A stretch of 64,000 bases of DNA from Sporocytophaga sp. GTDB lineage: Bacteria > Bacteroidota > Bacteroidia > Cytophagales > Cytophagaceae. The position numbers were made by a program, and so were the translations under genes. The notes under the pieces are model-generated. The model was not told the DNA's origin. It made no database searches and was given only the letters and a program-made list of their open reading frames with translations. The stretch is from NCBI RefSeq assembly GCF_017745095.1, contig NZ_JAGHZZ010000019.1, positions 1-64,000 of the forward strand, read 5' to 3'. This document shows positions 1 to 9,290 of the stretch, in pieces; positions within the stretch are counted from its first letter, which is position 1; every line of letters starts with the position of its first letter.

Positions 1-327
1 AAAGTTATCTATTAAAAAGTGAGTTTTAAAAAATGTCTGGAGTTAAAAAAACAAGTGCTTTTTGTTTTGCATAATTTCCAGATTTAGTTTTTGTATTCAT
101 ATGATTATTAATAGTATTCATAGAATGTTTAGACCGTTTAAACAGAATTCCCAGCCGTTAATCTTCCGATTTTGACCGTTCAGTAGTTCGTATTTTTTCC
201 GATGAAAAAACTGATGATCTTTGATTTGTCAATCCACCGAGAGTGGTACTACTTAATTACAGCATTACCTACCGCAAACATCTGCTGATTATTATAGTCA
301 GAACATTAACTGTTCTTTAGCAGAGCT
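1..327. other. Non-coding leader region upstream of the antiterminator gene
   Basis: No supportable gene is visible on either strand; the longest readable stretch is a 24-codon minus-strand frame that I do not trust. The region is AT-rich and probably holds the promoter and 5' leader of the large + strand cluster. Its right end contains nested inverted repeats (separate entry). Confidence 0.5.
281..324 (+). promoter_or_regulatory. Nested hairpin in the leader of the UpxY/NusG-like gene
   Basis: An outer 6-bp arm TCTGCT (281-286) pairs with AGCAGA (319-324). Inside it AGAACA (300-305) pairs with TGTTCT (311-316) around a 5-nt loop. There is no T-run, so it is not an obvious terminator. It lies about 50 nt before the preferred ATG at 376. 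In Bacteroides the 5' leader of upxY genes is needed for antitermination, so a recruitment role is plausible but is inference only. Confidence 0.3.
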
Positions 328-375
328 TTGAATTTTACAATTCAAAAATCATTCACATTTATAAGCATCTCTTTT

Positions 376-915
376 ATGGAAGATACAAATCTATTCTACC
401 ATGAGGCGGCAATATACAATAACTGGTATGTGTTGCATGTGGATCATCATAAAACAGATTATTTTGTCCGTTTTGTTAAAAGGAAGTTAGGTAATGATTA
501 TCCTATCATATCATTTTCCCGTGAGTTGCTGCATTATAAGGATAAAAGGTATTTAGTGATTGAAAAGCCTTTGTTTCCGGGCTATTTGTTTGTTCATAAA
601 CATCCGGAGAAAGTATTGCATTTGCTAAAGGACAATTTCAAAGAGATTTATGCAAAAATCATTCGGTTTGAAGGAGAACCTGCAGAGGTGAATGTCCATG
701 AAATGCGCCTTTTATTAGCTTTGTCAGACCACACAGGCAAGGTGGGTATATCTAAGGCTTATAAAGAGGGAGAGGGAATAGTAATAACATCTGGTCCACT
801 TTCAAATTTGAAAGGAGAGATCAGGTTTATAGATAAAAAGAAAAGGAAAGTGAATGTCTCATTTCCTTTATTAAATACCTTGATGAATGTTTCTTTAAGT
901 TATGATCTCCTATAG
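376..915 (+). CDS. UpxY/NusG-family transcription antiterminator
   Basis: This is a NusG paralogue of about 179 residues. The N-terminal NGN domain begins with the typical NNWYVLHV stretch and contains the conserved LFPGYLFV-type segment. A C-terminal KOW-like domain follows (EGIVITSGPLSNLKGEI). Specialised NusG paralogues of this size (UpxY in Bacteroides capsule loci) are usually the first gene of long polysaccharide or secondary-metabolite operons, where they suppress termination. This one stands directly before a 15-kb co-directional cluster. I prefer the ATG at 376 over the upstream in-frame TTG at 328 because the extra residues are not NGN-like. The target leader is unknown. Confidence 0.85.
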   Translation: MEDTNLFYHEAAIYNNWYVLHVDHHKTDYFVRFVKRKLGNDYPIISFSRELLHYKDKRYLVIEKPLFPGYLFVHKHPEKVLHLLKDNFKEIYAKIIRFEGEPAEVNVHEMRLLLALSDHTGKVGISKAYKEGEGIVITSGPLSNLKGEIRFIDKKKRKVNVSFPLLNTLMNVSLSYDLL

Positions 916-1005
916 GGCCTGTAAACAATGCCTGTAGGGGGGCTTAAATATTTAATATGATAGTTGCTACAATTAAAATGATATATACCCTACTTGCTTT
1001 AGATT

Positions 1006-1647
1006 ATGATTAAAATCAAAGATGTCATTGAAATACCTAAAGAGAATGAAATAACTTCAGTTGAAGATCATCATGGAGAATTCATGCATAACCTTATTAA
1101 GAATAATAATTTAAAAAGTACTCTTGAAATCGGTTTTGCTTATGGGAAGTCTGGCGCTTACATAATGTCTGCAACTCAGGGACATCATGTAGCAATAGAT
1201 CCTTTTCAGGATGATTTTAAAAATATAGGAGTTGATAATATCGGAAGGATTGGCTTAAGTCAACATTTGGAATTGCACAGAGACTTTTCTCATATGGTGC
1301 TTCCTCAATTGTTAAAAGAAGACAGACGTTTTGATTTTGTATTTATTGATGGTGATCATAAGTTTGACGGAATCTTTATTGATTTCTATTATTCAGATCT
1401 TCTGCTGAATCCGGGAGGATTTATTTTGTTTCATGACACCTGGATGAGAAGCACTTGTATGGTTGAGAGTTTTATCAAAAACAACCGGAAAGATTATAAA
1501 TACATTAAGATAGAAGAGAATAATCTCTGTCTGATTCAAAAGGTGGGAAAGGATGACAGAGAGTGGATGCATTTTAAAGAATTCTATACTTTGAAATCCT
1601 TTTGGGCTTATAAAATGACAATTAAGAAGCTTAAATTGAAAAATTAG
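1006..1647 (+). CDS. Class I SAM-dependent methyltransferase (Methyltransf_24-like)
   Basis: This is a 213-residue Rossmann methyltransferase. Motif I reads LEIGFAYGKSGAYI (about residues 40-54). An acidic motif FVFIDGDHKFDGI lies around residue 110, and GGFILFHDTW follows. This pattern belongs to the Methyltransf_24 / cephalosporin-hydroxylase-like group common in glycan and secondary-metabolite clusters. The gene ends one base before the first ABC permease ATG, so the genes are probably co-transcribed. It likely methylates a sugar or other part of the exported product; the substrate cannot be read from sequence. Confidence 0.8.
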   Translation: MIKIKDVIEIPKENEITSVEDHHGEFMHNLIKNNNLKSTLEIGFAYGKSGAYIMSATQGHHVAIDPFQDDFKNIGVDNIGRIGLSQHLELHRDFSHMVLPQLLKEDRRFDFVFIDGDHKFDGIFIDFYYSDLLLNPGGFILFHDTWMRSTCMVESFIKNNRKDYKYIKIEENNLCLIQKVGKDDREWMHFKEFYTLKSFWAYKMTIKKLKLKN

Positions 1648-1648
1648 A

Positions 1649-2452
1649 ATGAGTGTTTTTTATCATGTATTCACACATCATCTGCGACAGGTATTGCAAT
1701 ACAGAGGTGCATTATTGCTATCTCTGTTCTTGCATCCGTTGATAATGGTTTTCCATACGCTCATGTTTAAGGGAATATATGAATACAATCACAAACAAAC
1801 GCTCTTAGGATATACATTGCCTCAAATGATATGGTATTTCGGATCGATACATTTCTTTTATTATCTGGTCTGGAATAATATTGACAAAAGTATCAATGAG
1901 AAAGTATTGTATGGTGGGTTTGAAGTCCAGTTGCTGAAGCCCTTTTCAATCATGGCGTGGGAGTTTTCTCAATTAGCTTCCCAAAAGATACTTTCAGCTA
2001 TTATTGAATTTGTTCCTGTATATCTGATCTATTATTTCATATGTTTTCCGGATTTTATGTCTGTTACAGGTTTATGTCAGTATCTGATATTATCGGTTCT
2101 TGCATTGATACAGTTTTTTCTGATGGGCTTTACTATGGGCATTTTATCTTTTAAGTTGAATAATTTAACATTCCTTAATAGTATTAAATTTATCATTGTT
2201 AACATCTTTGCAGGGGCTGCATTTCCTATAGAATTCTTTCCGGAAATACTAAAGAAAATAATATTGTTGCTTCCGTTCCATTATCTGTATTATACGCCCG
2301 TTCAATTTTTGTTAGGAAAGGTTAATATAGGGATGTGGAGAGTGTTTTCTAATTGCTTTATGCTGCAGATTATATGGATATTAGTCTTCTTCTTTATCGC
2401 AAGAACTGTTCTGAATAGAACGATGAAATCCTATATGTCTGTTGGAGGATAA
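1649..2452 (+). CDS. ABC-2 type transporter permease (COG4587-like)
   Basis: This is an integral membrane protein of 267 residues with about six hydrophobic segments and no ATPase motifs. It resembles the ABC-2/DUF990 permeases that occur as a pair with a COG4586-type ATPase. A segment near residue 90 (NEKVLYGGFEVQLLKPFS) matches the cytoplasmic loop seen in the family and recurs in the partner gene as SKEVLHGGFDRVFLWP. It is followed after 3 nt by the second permease, so the two probably form a heterodimeric channel in the inner membrane. The role is inferred to be export of the product of the surrounding glycosyltransferases. Confidence 0.82.
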   Translation: MSVFYHVFTHHLRQVLQYRGALLLSLFLHPLIMVFHTLMFKGIYEYNHKQTLLGYTLPQMIWYFGSIHFFYYLVWNNIDKSINEKVLYGGFEVQLLKPFSIMAWEFSQLASQKILSAIIEFVPVYLIYYFICFPDFMSVTGLCQYLILSVLALIQFFLMGFTMGILSFKLNNLTFLNSIKFIIVNIFAGAAFPIEFFPEILKKIILLLPFHYLYYTPVQFLLGKVNIGMWRVFSNCFMLQIIWILVFFFIARTVLNRTMKSYMSVGG

Positions 2453-2455
2453 GCA

Positions 2456-3238
2456 ATGAGAGTAATTAAACTTTTCGGGCTGGATATAAAGAATAAATTT
2501 CAGAGAGCCATTGAATTCAGATTGAATTTCATAATCACTCTGATTATTTCATTATGCTATAATACGGCATTGCCAATATTTCAGTTTTTTATCTTTAAGG
2601 GAATAAATGGCTTTCCTGGCTGGACTGTTGAAGAGGTTATTTTATTTCAGGCAGTTCTTCTATTCTGGACCGGTATTATTGAATTTTTATTTGGAGGTGT
2701 AAGAAATAATATCAGCAAGGAGGTTCTGCATGGTGGATTTGATAGAGTTTTTCTTTGGCCTCATCATCCGCTGGTTTCAATATTTACAAGAGGAGTGGAT
2801 GTGTTCGCTTTCCTAACGGTGGTGGCAGGTTTCGCAGGTATCATGATTGTTTCTTTTCGTTTAGGAATACAGATGTCCTGGTATACATTGCTTCTGTTTA
2901 TTTTGTTTTTGTTCTGCGGAATAGTATTTTATGTTTCTCTGCTTATTATTTACTGTGCATTAACTGTTCTGTTGATTAAAATGGATAGACTTCAGGAAGT
3001 GCTGGATAAAATTTTCTTCTTCGGTTCTTTTCCGGTTGACCTATACCATGGCTTTGGAAAGATATTTTTCCTGGTGATTTTTCCGTCAGCCTTGTGGATA
3101 CATATTCCATCAAAGGTATTGCTTGGTGGTGTAGATGAAATTAGTTTTTATTCAGTTATAACAAGCTTGTTATTTTTCATGTGTGCAGTTTTATTCTGGG
3201 AGTATCAGGTTAAAAAATATACGAGCTCAGGAGGATAA
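2456..3238 (+). CDS. ABC-2 type transporter permease (COG3694-like)
   Basis: This second permease has 260 residues, about six membrane segments, and the family loop SKEVLHGGFDRVFLWP near residue 90. It is paralogous to the previous gene and separated from it by 3 nt. Its stop is followed within 2 nt by the ATPase start, with a GGAGG ribosome site inside its own last codons (about 3230-3234). The tight packing of permease, permease and ATPase is the usual arrangement of this exporter type. Export direction is inferred from the ABC-2 class. Confidence 0.82.
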   Translation: MRVIKLFGLDIKNKFQRAIEFRLNFIITLIISLCYNTALPIFQFFIFKGINGFPGWTVEEVILFQAVLLFWTGIIEFLFGGVRNNISKEVLHGGFDRVFLWPHHPLVSIFTRGVDVFAFLTVVAGFAGIMIVSFRLGIQMSWYTLLLFILFLFCGIVFYVSLLIIYCALTVLLIKMDRLQEVLDKIFFFGSFPVDLYHGFGKIFFLVIFPSALWIHIPSKVLLGGVDEISFYSVITSLLFFMCAVLFWEYQVKKYTSSGG

Positions 3239-3239
3239 T

Positions 3240-4214
3240 ATGATTGTAGTAAGAAATTTATCTAAAACATATAAGGTTAGTAGTGCTGATAACTCAAGTT
3301 TAATCAGTTCTTTAAAATCCTTCATAAGCCGTGAATATCGATATATAAAAGCACTTGATCAGATAGATTGGGAAGTGACACAAGGAGATATTCATGCGCT
3401 GATAGGAAGGAATGGTTCTGGGAAATCTACTTTGGTGAAGATACTTTCAGGAGTGATTTATCCGACTGAAGGAGAGGCATTGATTAATCATTGTAATCCC
3501 TGGAAAGACAGGATCAAATATGTGAGGAATATCGGGGTTGTACTTGGTCATAAAACCCAGCTGACGTGGGAACTTCCTGCAATTGATACATTTATCCTAT
3601 ATAAAAATCTTTATTCCGTTAAGACCTGTTTTTTTAATGAAAATTTGAAATACTTAATAAAAGCATTTGATGCTGAGTCTATAATCAGAAAACCTGTAAG
3701 AAACCTGTCTCTGGGGGAACGAATGAAATGTGAAGTCATTTGTTCTTTACTACATGCCCCTAAAGTACTTTTTCTGGATGAACCTACAATAGGCCTGGAT
3801 TTGATATCAAAAGATCAGGTGAGGTCTGCAATAAAAAACATTAATAAAGAATTAGGCACAACTATAGTGCTTACTTCTCATGATATTTCGGATGTTTTAA
3901 GCTTATGTAATAAAATCAGTCTGATTGATAAGGGCAGGTTTCTCTTTAAAGGCTCTGTGAATGAATTGCTGGAAGTTCATGCTTCTTATAAATTAATTTC
4001 AATAGAATTGTTAAAGAGAGTTGACGAGTGCTCACTGGACGGTTTTTCATATATAAAGACTGGTGATTATAGTATTCAGATGGAACTCAATGAGAATACC
4101 AATTCAATTCATAAAAAGCTTTATCAGGTAATTGATGAATTGCCTATAAGTGACATCACAATTGAGTCTGTGAAGCTAGAGCAAGTTGTGAAGTCTTATT
4201 ATGAGAAAGCCTGA
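3240..4214 (+). CDS. ABC transporter ATP-binding protein (COG4586-like)
   Basis: This is a 324-residue ABC ATPase. It has Walker A GRNGSGKSTL (about residues 56-65), signature LSLGERMK, and Walker B VLFLDEPTIGLDL followed by the switch histidine in TSHD. The C-terminal 80 residues form an extra domain, as in the COG4586 group. I chose the ATG at 3240, preceded by a clear GGAGG, rather than an upstream in-frame ATG that would overlap the permease by about 56 nt. It energises the two preceding permeases. It lacks an obvious Wzt-type carbohydrate-binding C-terminal domain. Confidence 0.9.
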   Translation: MIVVRNLSKTYKVSSADNSSLISSLKSFISREYRYIKALDQIDWEVTQGDIHALIGRNGSGKSTLVKILSGVIYPTEGEALINHCNPWKDRIKYVRNIGVVLGHKTQLTWELPAIDTFILYKNLYSVKTCFFNENLKYLIKAFDAESIIRKPVRNLSLGERMKCEVICSLLHAPKVLFLDEPTIGLDLISKDQVRSAIKNINKELGTTIVLTSHDISDVLSLCNKISLIDKGRFLFKGSVNELLEVHASYKLISIELLKRVDECSLDGFSYIKTGDYSIQMELNENTNSIHKKLYQVIDELPISDITIESVKLEQVVKSYYEKA

Positions 4215-4248
4215 TGCTTTTTTATTAAAGTTAAAACGGATAGTATAA

Positions 4249-5430
4249 GTGAAAGTACTTTTTGTTGTATATGAGTTTCAGGATTTCGTCTCTGGTGGAC
4301 TAAGTCGTGTGATAAACGGTGTTGCTCCCGAACTATGCAAACTCACTGAACTTGATGTTCTTCATATTTATCCATCCTTTATCGGAATTAATCTATATGA
4401 TGTATATAGGTGCAACGAGGCCAGCTATGCAGCGTCTTTCAAAAGGATGAGGCTAGCGACGAAGAATAACATAATAAAGCATATCGAAAAAGAAAACTAT
4501 AATATCATTCATTTTTTCTATGTGCTGGATCTGATGGCTGATGTGATGCAAGAATTGAAAGAGAAATCTTACAGTAGTAAACTGATTTATAGCGTTCATA
4601 ATCTTGTTAAAAAGGAGACGTCTATAAGGAGAAATCCTGATGGTTTGTTAGATTGTGAGAAAAGAATGTTTGAACTTTCTGACAGGATCCATCTCCTGAA
4701 TAAATCATCTCATTCATATTTTAAAATATGTTATCCTGAGTTTTCAAAGAATGATAATATTTCAATTATACCAAATGGGCTGGAAGGAAAGTCATTTGTT
4801 AATAAAGATGATGCATTTATACAATCATTAAAAAATAAAATTGGTCCTGATAAGAAGATTATATTTTCATCATCCAGATGGGCACATGGAAAGGGCCTCG
4901 AATTTCTTATAGATTCTATGGAATTACTTCTTGAGAAAAGAGAAGATGTCGTTTTGGTATTAGCAGGAAGGAAATCTAAAAGTTGGGAAACAGAGGGAGA
5001 TAAATATGTTAGAATGATCGACGAGAAAGTTGAGCGAATTAAAAATTCTGTAATCGTATTAGGTTGGATTAATGAGGCTCAGAGAAATTCACTTTTTGAA
5101 ACTACTGATTTATTTGTAATGCCAAGTGAATTGGAATACTTTTCTTATGGATCATTGGAACCTTTGTTTTGTGAAGTTCCTCTTGTGCAATCAAAAATTG
5201 ATTGCCTTGAAGAGTTTCTTGTAGATGGAGAGGATTGTTTATTTTTTAATCCAAAAGATAGTCATGATCTATCCGTTAAAATTGAAATCATGCTAGATGA
5301 TAGTGAGCGTTCATTGTTAACAGCCCGAAATGGGAGCTTGAAAGTTAAAGCGAATTTTATCTGGTCCGAGATCGCAATAAAGTATATGGAAATGTACCAA
5401 AGCGCATTAAACCCTGTACAAGACCTATGA
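4249..5430 (+). CDS. GT4-family glycosyltransferase (copy A)
   Basis: This is a GT-B fold glycosyltransferase of 393 residues with a GTG start. The N-terminus carries the acceptor-domain glycine motif (SGGLSRVINGV). The C-terminal half has the donor-domain segment SSSRWAHGKGLEFL and the EX7E motif within ELEYFSYGSLEP. It should transfer an activated sugar, probably UDP- or GDP-linked, on the cytoplasmic side. It is clearly paralogous to the gene at 9291. It overlaps the next gene by ATGA at 5427-5430, indicating translational coupling. Sugar and acceptor are unknown. Confidence 0.85.
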   Translation: MKVLFVVYEFQDFVSGGLSRVINGVAPELCKLTELDVLHIYPSFIGINLYDVYRCNEASYAASFKRMRLATKNNIIKHIEKENYNIIHFFYVLDLMADVMQELKEKSYSSKLIYSVHNLVKKETSIRRNPDGLLDCEKRMFELSDRIHLLNKSSHSYFKICYPEFSKNDNISIIPNGLEGKSFVNKDDAFIQSLKNKIGPDKKIIFSSSRWAHGKGLEFLIDSMELLLEKREDVVLVLAGRKSKSWETEGDKYVRMIDEKVERIKNSVIVLGWINEAQRNSLFETTDLFVMPSELEYFSYGSLEPLFCEVPLVQSKIDCLEEFLVDGEDCLFFNPKDSHDLSVKIEIMLDDSERSLLTARNGSLKVKANFIWSEIAIKYMEMYQSALNPVQDL

Positions 5431-7340
5431 GGTATGCAATTGTTCAGGAAAACCCAGATGGTCAATTTATTGGTTTTAATCAGTGGAAACACATTACAAG
5501 TGGAGTATTCGCAAGTAGAGAAGATATTATTGAGCTGCATGAAAAAGATAACTTTGATGTAATTCACTTTTTATTTGATGAAGAATCAATTAGCCTAAAT
5601 ATAGATTTGACTGAAAAGCTAAAAAGACTTTCTCCAGATGTCATAATCATTTTGTCTTTTGAAAATAAACTAAGTGAAAAGTTTGATCAGAACTCTGTAT
5701 CGTTTGATTTATTTGATCTGATACTATTTTGCAATGATTCGTATTTAAAACTTTTTGGAAAGAAGTTGGCTGGGAAAATCCACAGGGTATTGACTTCGCC
5801 CACTGATATTAGCTTTTTAGAAGCTTCAATTGTACAGAGTTATCAGGAAAAAAAGTACTTTACTGTTATAGATGAAAGTTTTTCAGTCCTAAGGTTATTT
5901 CTGACTTTCGGTTTCTTTGCTAATAAAATATTGTCGGAATACACATTAAGAGTGATAGATGCCAATGCTTCTGACAGTTCATTGCAGGATTGCTTCCAAT
6001 CAAGTAAATATGTCTATGTCCCCAAACCAATATTTGATAAAGGAAAGATAACTATATTATCAGCTTTGTACGGCACTATACTTATAGCTCATCCATCTGT
6101 TGATGGGGCCAAAAGTATGTATCCATATACAGTATTCAATCCAGAGAATTCTTCAGGTCCCAAATACATGCTGAAGTGGCTTTTTCAATCAAAGGATTAT
6201 GATGATTTTATTAAGGAAAGTGCAAGAATTAATATTATAAGAGAATCGGGAGGAAACAAATTGAATCAATTACTTAATCTGATTAATTATTCTAGAATAA
6301 GTCGCTCTCTTAATAAGATAGATGTTGTTAGAAGTTTTGAGAATGAGCTTTCAATTGAAAATGAAATAAAATTAATAGGTGGAGTTGCTCCTTTCCCGAT
6401 TAGTGATGATGAATTTAGGGTTGTGTGTATGTTGAAAGACGGAGAGGATCATCTGCCTGTTTTTTTATCACATTACAGGAATCTGGGCTGTAAACATTTT
6501 ATTTTCGTTGATAATTACTCAGATGATAACACTATGAACCTCTTACTTCAACAGGATGATGTAACAGTGTATCAGACCAGTTTACCTCATAAGCTATATG
6601 AAAATGATATCAGAAGAATTATGGTCGAGAAACATTGTAAGTTTAACTGGTGCATTTTGCTTGATATAGATGAGTTGTTTGACTTTCCTCTATCGGATCA
6701 GATAGGCATGAGGGGGTTACTTCAGTATCTCAAATCATCAGGATACAATGCAATGGTTGCGAATATGCTGGATATGTATTCTAGTGAAGATTTAGCGTTA
6801 GAAAATTTTGATCCTGAAAATATCAAAGAAATTTATACTTCTTATGATATTTCCCATATCAAAAGAAAGCCATATTTTGCCCAGACTAATATTTCTTATA
6901 ACAGGAGCAATATACTCGGAAATAAAAGAATTTCATGCTATTGGGGAGGTGTTAGAAGCTATATATTCCCAACATTAAAACAGGATACAATACTTACCAA
7001 ACATCCGCTGATATATCCCGACGGGTCATTATTTCCCGTTTCTAATGCTCATTTCTCAGACAATGCAAAGGTCGCAGACATAACAGGTGTTTTACTTCAT
7101 TATAAGTTTATACCATCTTTTAAATTTAAAGTTGCGAAATCGCATAGTCAGGGTAACTATGCAAAGTTTACCCAGGATGAATATGATTCATATCATCAAG
7201 TTATGGAAGGGAATGAAATATTTAAGATCCATACCCCTTATACTCAGCGATTGAGGCATATAGACGAGTTAATAGATTCAGGGTTTTTAGTCATAAGCAA
7301 TGCTTTTAAGAGATTTGTTAAGGATTACTCAGCAGTTTAA
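5427..7340 (+). CDS. Two-domain GT2-like glycosyltransferase (copy 1)
   Basis: The protein has 637 residues. The C-terminal half (about 330-600) is a GT-A domain of the Glyco_tranf_2_4 type: VVCMLKDGEDHLPVFLSHY opens it, FVDNYSDDNT follows, and a DxD-like LDIDELFDFP holds D413 and D415. A WGGVR motif (506-510) and a late HYKF complete it. The N-terminal 300 residues are a separate domain I cannot assign; its alternating strands and helices resemble a degenerate GT-B half. Two full-length paralogues follow in the cluster. The likely role is sugar transfer, with the N-terminal domain as partner or second transferase (inference). Confidence 0.7.
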   Translation: MRYAIVQENPDGQFIGFNQWKHITSGVFASREDIIELHEKDNFDVIHFLFDEESISLNIDLTEKLKRLSPDVIIILSFENKLSEKFDQNSVSFDLFDLILFCNDSYLKLFGKKLAGKIHRVLTSPTDISFLEASIVQSYQEKKYFTVIDESFSVLRLFLTFGFFANKILSEYTLRVIDANASDSSLQDCFQSSKYVYVPKPIFDKGKITILSALYGTILIAHPSVDGAKSMYPYTVFNPENSSGPKYMLKWLFQSKDYDDFIKESARINIIRESGGNKLNQLLNLINYSRISRSLNKIDVVRSFENELSIENEIKLIGGVAPFPISDDEFRVVCMLKDGEDHLPVFLSHYRNLGCKHFIFVDNYSDDNTMNLLLQQDDVTVYQTSLPHKLYENDIRRIMVEKHCKFNWCILLDIDELFDFPLSDQIGMRGLLQYLKSSGYNAMVANMLDMYSSEDLALENFDPENIKEIYTSYDISHIKRKPYFAQTNISYNRSNILGNKRISCYWGGVRSYIFPTLKQDTILTKHPLIYPDGSLFPVSNAHFSDNAKVADITGVLLHYKFIPSFKFKVAKSHSQGNYAKFTQDEYDSYHQVMEGNEIFKIHTPYTQRLRHIDELIDSGFLVISNAFKRFVKDYSAV

Positions 7341-7351
7341 TATTATTTGTT

Positions 7352-9268
7352 GTGAAATATTGCATAGTATCTTCTGGAAGTCAAGGGAATGAAAAATCGG
7401 GATTTTATCAATGGGCAAAAGCATTTGATACCTGTGTTTTGACTCCTGATGAATTTTGCTATAAGGTTCATTCATCCGAAACATTTGATATAATACATGT
7501 ACTGTGTTGCGATGAAGAGTTTGAATTTATAAAGAAAATAGGAGAGAATCCTTTTCTAAAAGGAAATGCCTTGTTAGTGTTGTCATTGAATACATATCTG
7601 CCTGAGGCGCAAGAATATCTTGATCAGTACAGATGCTTACTTTCTCTTGCTGATCAGGTAATAGCCTGTGATCTTTCTATCAAAAATGACATTTATGAAA
7701 AGACGGGAATTCTGGCTAAAGATTTAGCACATCCATTTGATTTTGATTTTTTTAATAATGAGATATCAGATAAAGTAAAGAAGAATACTTTTTTGATTTT
7801 ATCAGATAAAATAAAAAAATGTAAAAGAGAACTTGGATATACTTATTGGTTATTGTCTCTTTTTTTTAATGTCAAAATTACTAATCCTTATGATGAGGAA
7901 AGGATTATTGGGGAGTCTATAAAGAAAAGCAGATATGTTCTTACTCTTGATAATATTAATGATGGCGGCAGAGTTGCTTGTTTATGTGCTGTGGCTGGTT
8001 CTATTATGATTTCAACTGCCAGATATGAAGCTGCAAGAGTAATATTTCCTCTAAATGTTTTCCCTCATGGTGATATGTCTAGAATGAGAGAGATATTGAA
8101 GTGGATCATTTCATCACGAACCTTCAGGAACTATTTTAAAGAAACAGCTCTGAAAAATGTCCTGAACTTTAACTGGGGAAATAGTAAGGATAGTTTTTTA
8201 AAGTTGGTTGGGATACAGTCTTGTTCTCAGCCTGTGATATCAAAAGAAATTATTTACAATAATAATTTCAGTATTAATAATGAGATCAAACATTTATCTG
8301 GCCCTGTTGAAATAAAGTATGAAGAGGAACAATGTATAATTGTATGCTTGCTTAAAGATGGTGAAGAGCATCTATCATCGTTTCTTAAACACTATAGAGA
8401 ACTCGGAATCATTCATTTTATCTTTATTGATAATGGCTCTGAAGATAATACACTTTCAATTCTTACCCATGAGATAGATGTAACAATTTATCAAACTGTT
8501 TTACCTCATAAATATTTTGAAATAGAAATTAGGAGGTATATAGTAGAAAAGCATTGTAAAGGCAGGTGGTGTATGGTAGTGGATATTGATGAGTTATTTG
8601 ATTTTCCTTTATCAGATAAATATTCTTTTAATGACTTTATTCAATACAATAGAACGAATGGTTTTAATGCTGTAGCTGCATACATGTTAGATATGTTCAG
8701 CACTGAAGATCATATGACTTATGATTCGGAAGGTCTGGATTTAAAAGCTACATTCAAATATTTTGATATCTCCAATGTGAGGAAATCTCCTTATTTTGAT
8801 TCATGGAATGTTGCCTATAACCAATGGAATTCGAATAAAAATGAGGCTATATTCAGTTATTGGGGAGGAGTGAGAAAGTCCGTTTTTAAGGGAATTAAGC
8901 ATGATACAATACTTTTAAAACATCCTCTGATATTTCTTGACGATCATATCAAGCCTATCACAAATGCTCACTTCTCTGATCGTATTAATTTATCTGATGT
9001 CACCTCTGTTCTATATCATTATAAATTTGTTCCTTCATTTGCCAGTAAAGTAAATGAAATCAATAATAAAAATAATTATGTTCGGTTTTCACAGGATGAG
9101 TATAGGGCTTATTATAATTATTTATTGAGGAACAAAAATATCAGTATTAAAACTGTCAATGCAACAATTCTTGGACATGTAAATGAATTGATAGAAAATG
9201 GATTTTTAGTGGTTTCTGAAAGATATAAAGAGTATATGAAACGTAGTGATTATAAAGTGTTGATATGA
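7352..9268 (+). CDS. Two-domain GT2-like glycosyltransferase (copy 2)
   Basis: This 638-residue paralogue of the preceding gene has the same two-part design. An unassigned N-terminal domain (about 1-300) is followed by a GT-A domain with CLLKDGEEHLSSFLKHY, FIDNGSEDNT, VVDIDELFDFPLSD and YWGGVRKS. It uses a GTG start 11 nt after the previous stop. It has no GT4 partner directly in front of it, unlike copies 1 and 3, so it may be a later single-gene duplication. Catalytic acidic residues are retained, so it is probably active. Confidence 0.7.
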   Translation: MKYCIVSSGSQGNEKSGFYQWAKAFDTCVLTPDEFCYKVHSSETFDIIHVLCCDEEFEFIKKIGENPFLKGNALLVLSLNTYLPEAQEYLDQYRCLLSLADQVIACDLSIKNDIYEKTGILAKDLAHPFDFDFFNNEISDKVKKNTFLILSDKIKKCKRELGYTYWLLSLFFNVKITNPYDEERIIGESIKKSRYVLTLDNINDGGRVACLCAVAGSIMISTARYEAARVIFPLNVFPHGDMSRMREILKWIISSRTFRNYFKETALKNVLNFNWGNSKDSFLKLVGIQSCSQPVISKEIIYNNNFSINNEIKHLSGPVEIKYEEEQCIIVCLLKDGEEHLSSFLKHYRELGIIHFIFIDNGSEDNTLSILTHEIDVTIYQTVLPHKYFEIEIRRYIVEKHCKGRWCMVVDIDELFDFPLSDKYSFNDFIQYNRTNGFNAVAAYMLDMFSTEDHMTYDSEGLDLKATFKYFDISNVRKSPYFDSWNVAYNQWNSNKNEAIFSYWGGVRKSVFKGIKHDTILLKHPLIFLDDHIKPITNAHFSDRINLSDVTSVLYHYKFVPSFASKVNEINNKNNYVRFSQDEYRAYYNYLLRNKNISIKTVNATILGHVNELIENGFLVVSERYKEYMKRSDYKVLI

Positions 9269-9290
9269 TTGTCTCTTTTTTATTAAAAAA

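Noticed and set aside
328-375. TTG start extending the UpxY-like gene
   Set aside because: The extra 16 residues do not fit the NGN domain and overlap the leader structure region; the ATG at 376 is better.
914-945. Tandem CCTGTA words after the UpxY-like gene as a regulatory repeat
   Set aside because: Two short imperfect copies are too little evidence.
2755-2979. 74-residue frame inside the second permease
   Set aside because: Shifted-frame shadow of a clear permease gene.
3183-3239. Longer N-terminus for the ABC ATPase
   Set aside because: It would overlap the permease by about 56 nt, and a strong GGAGG precedes the ATG at 3240.
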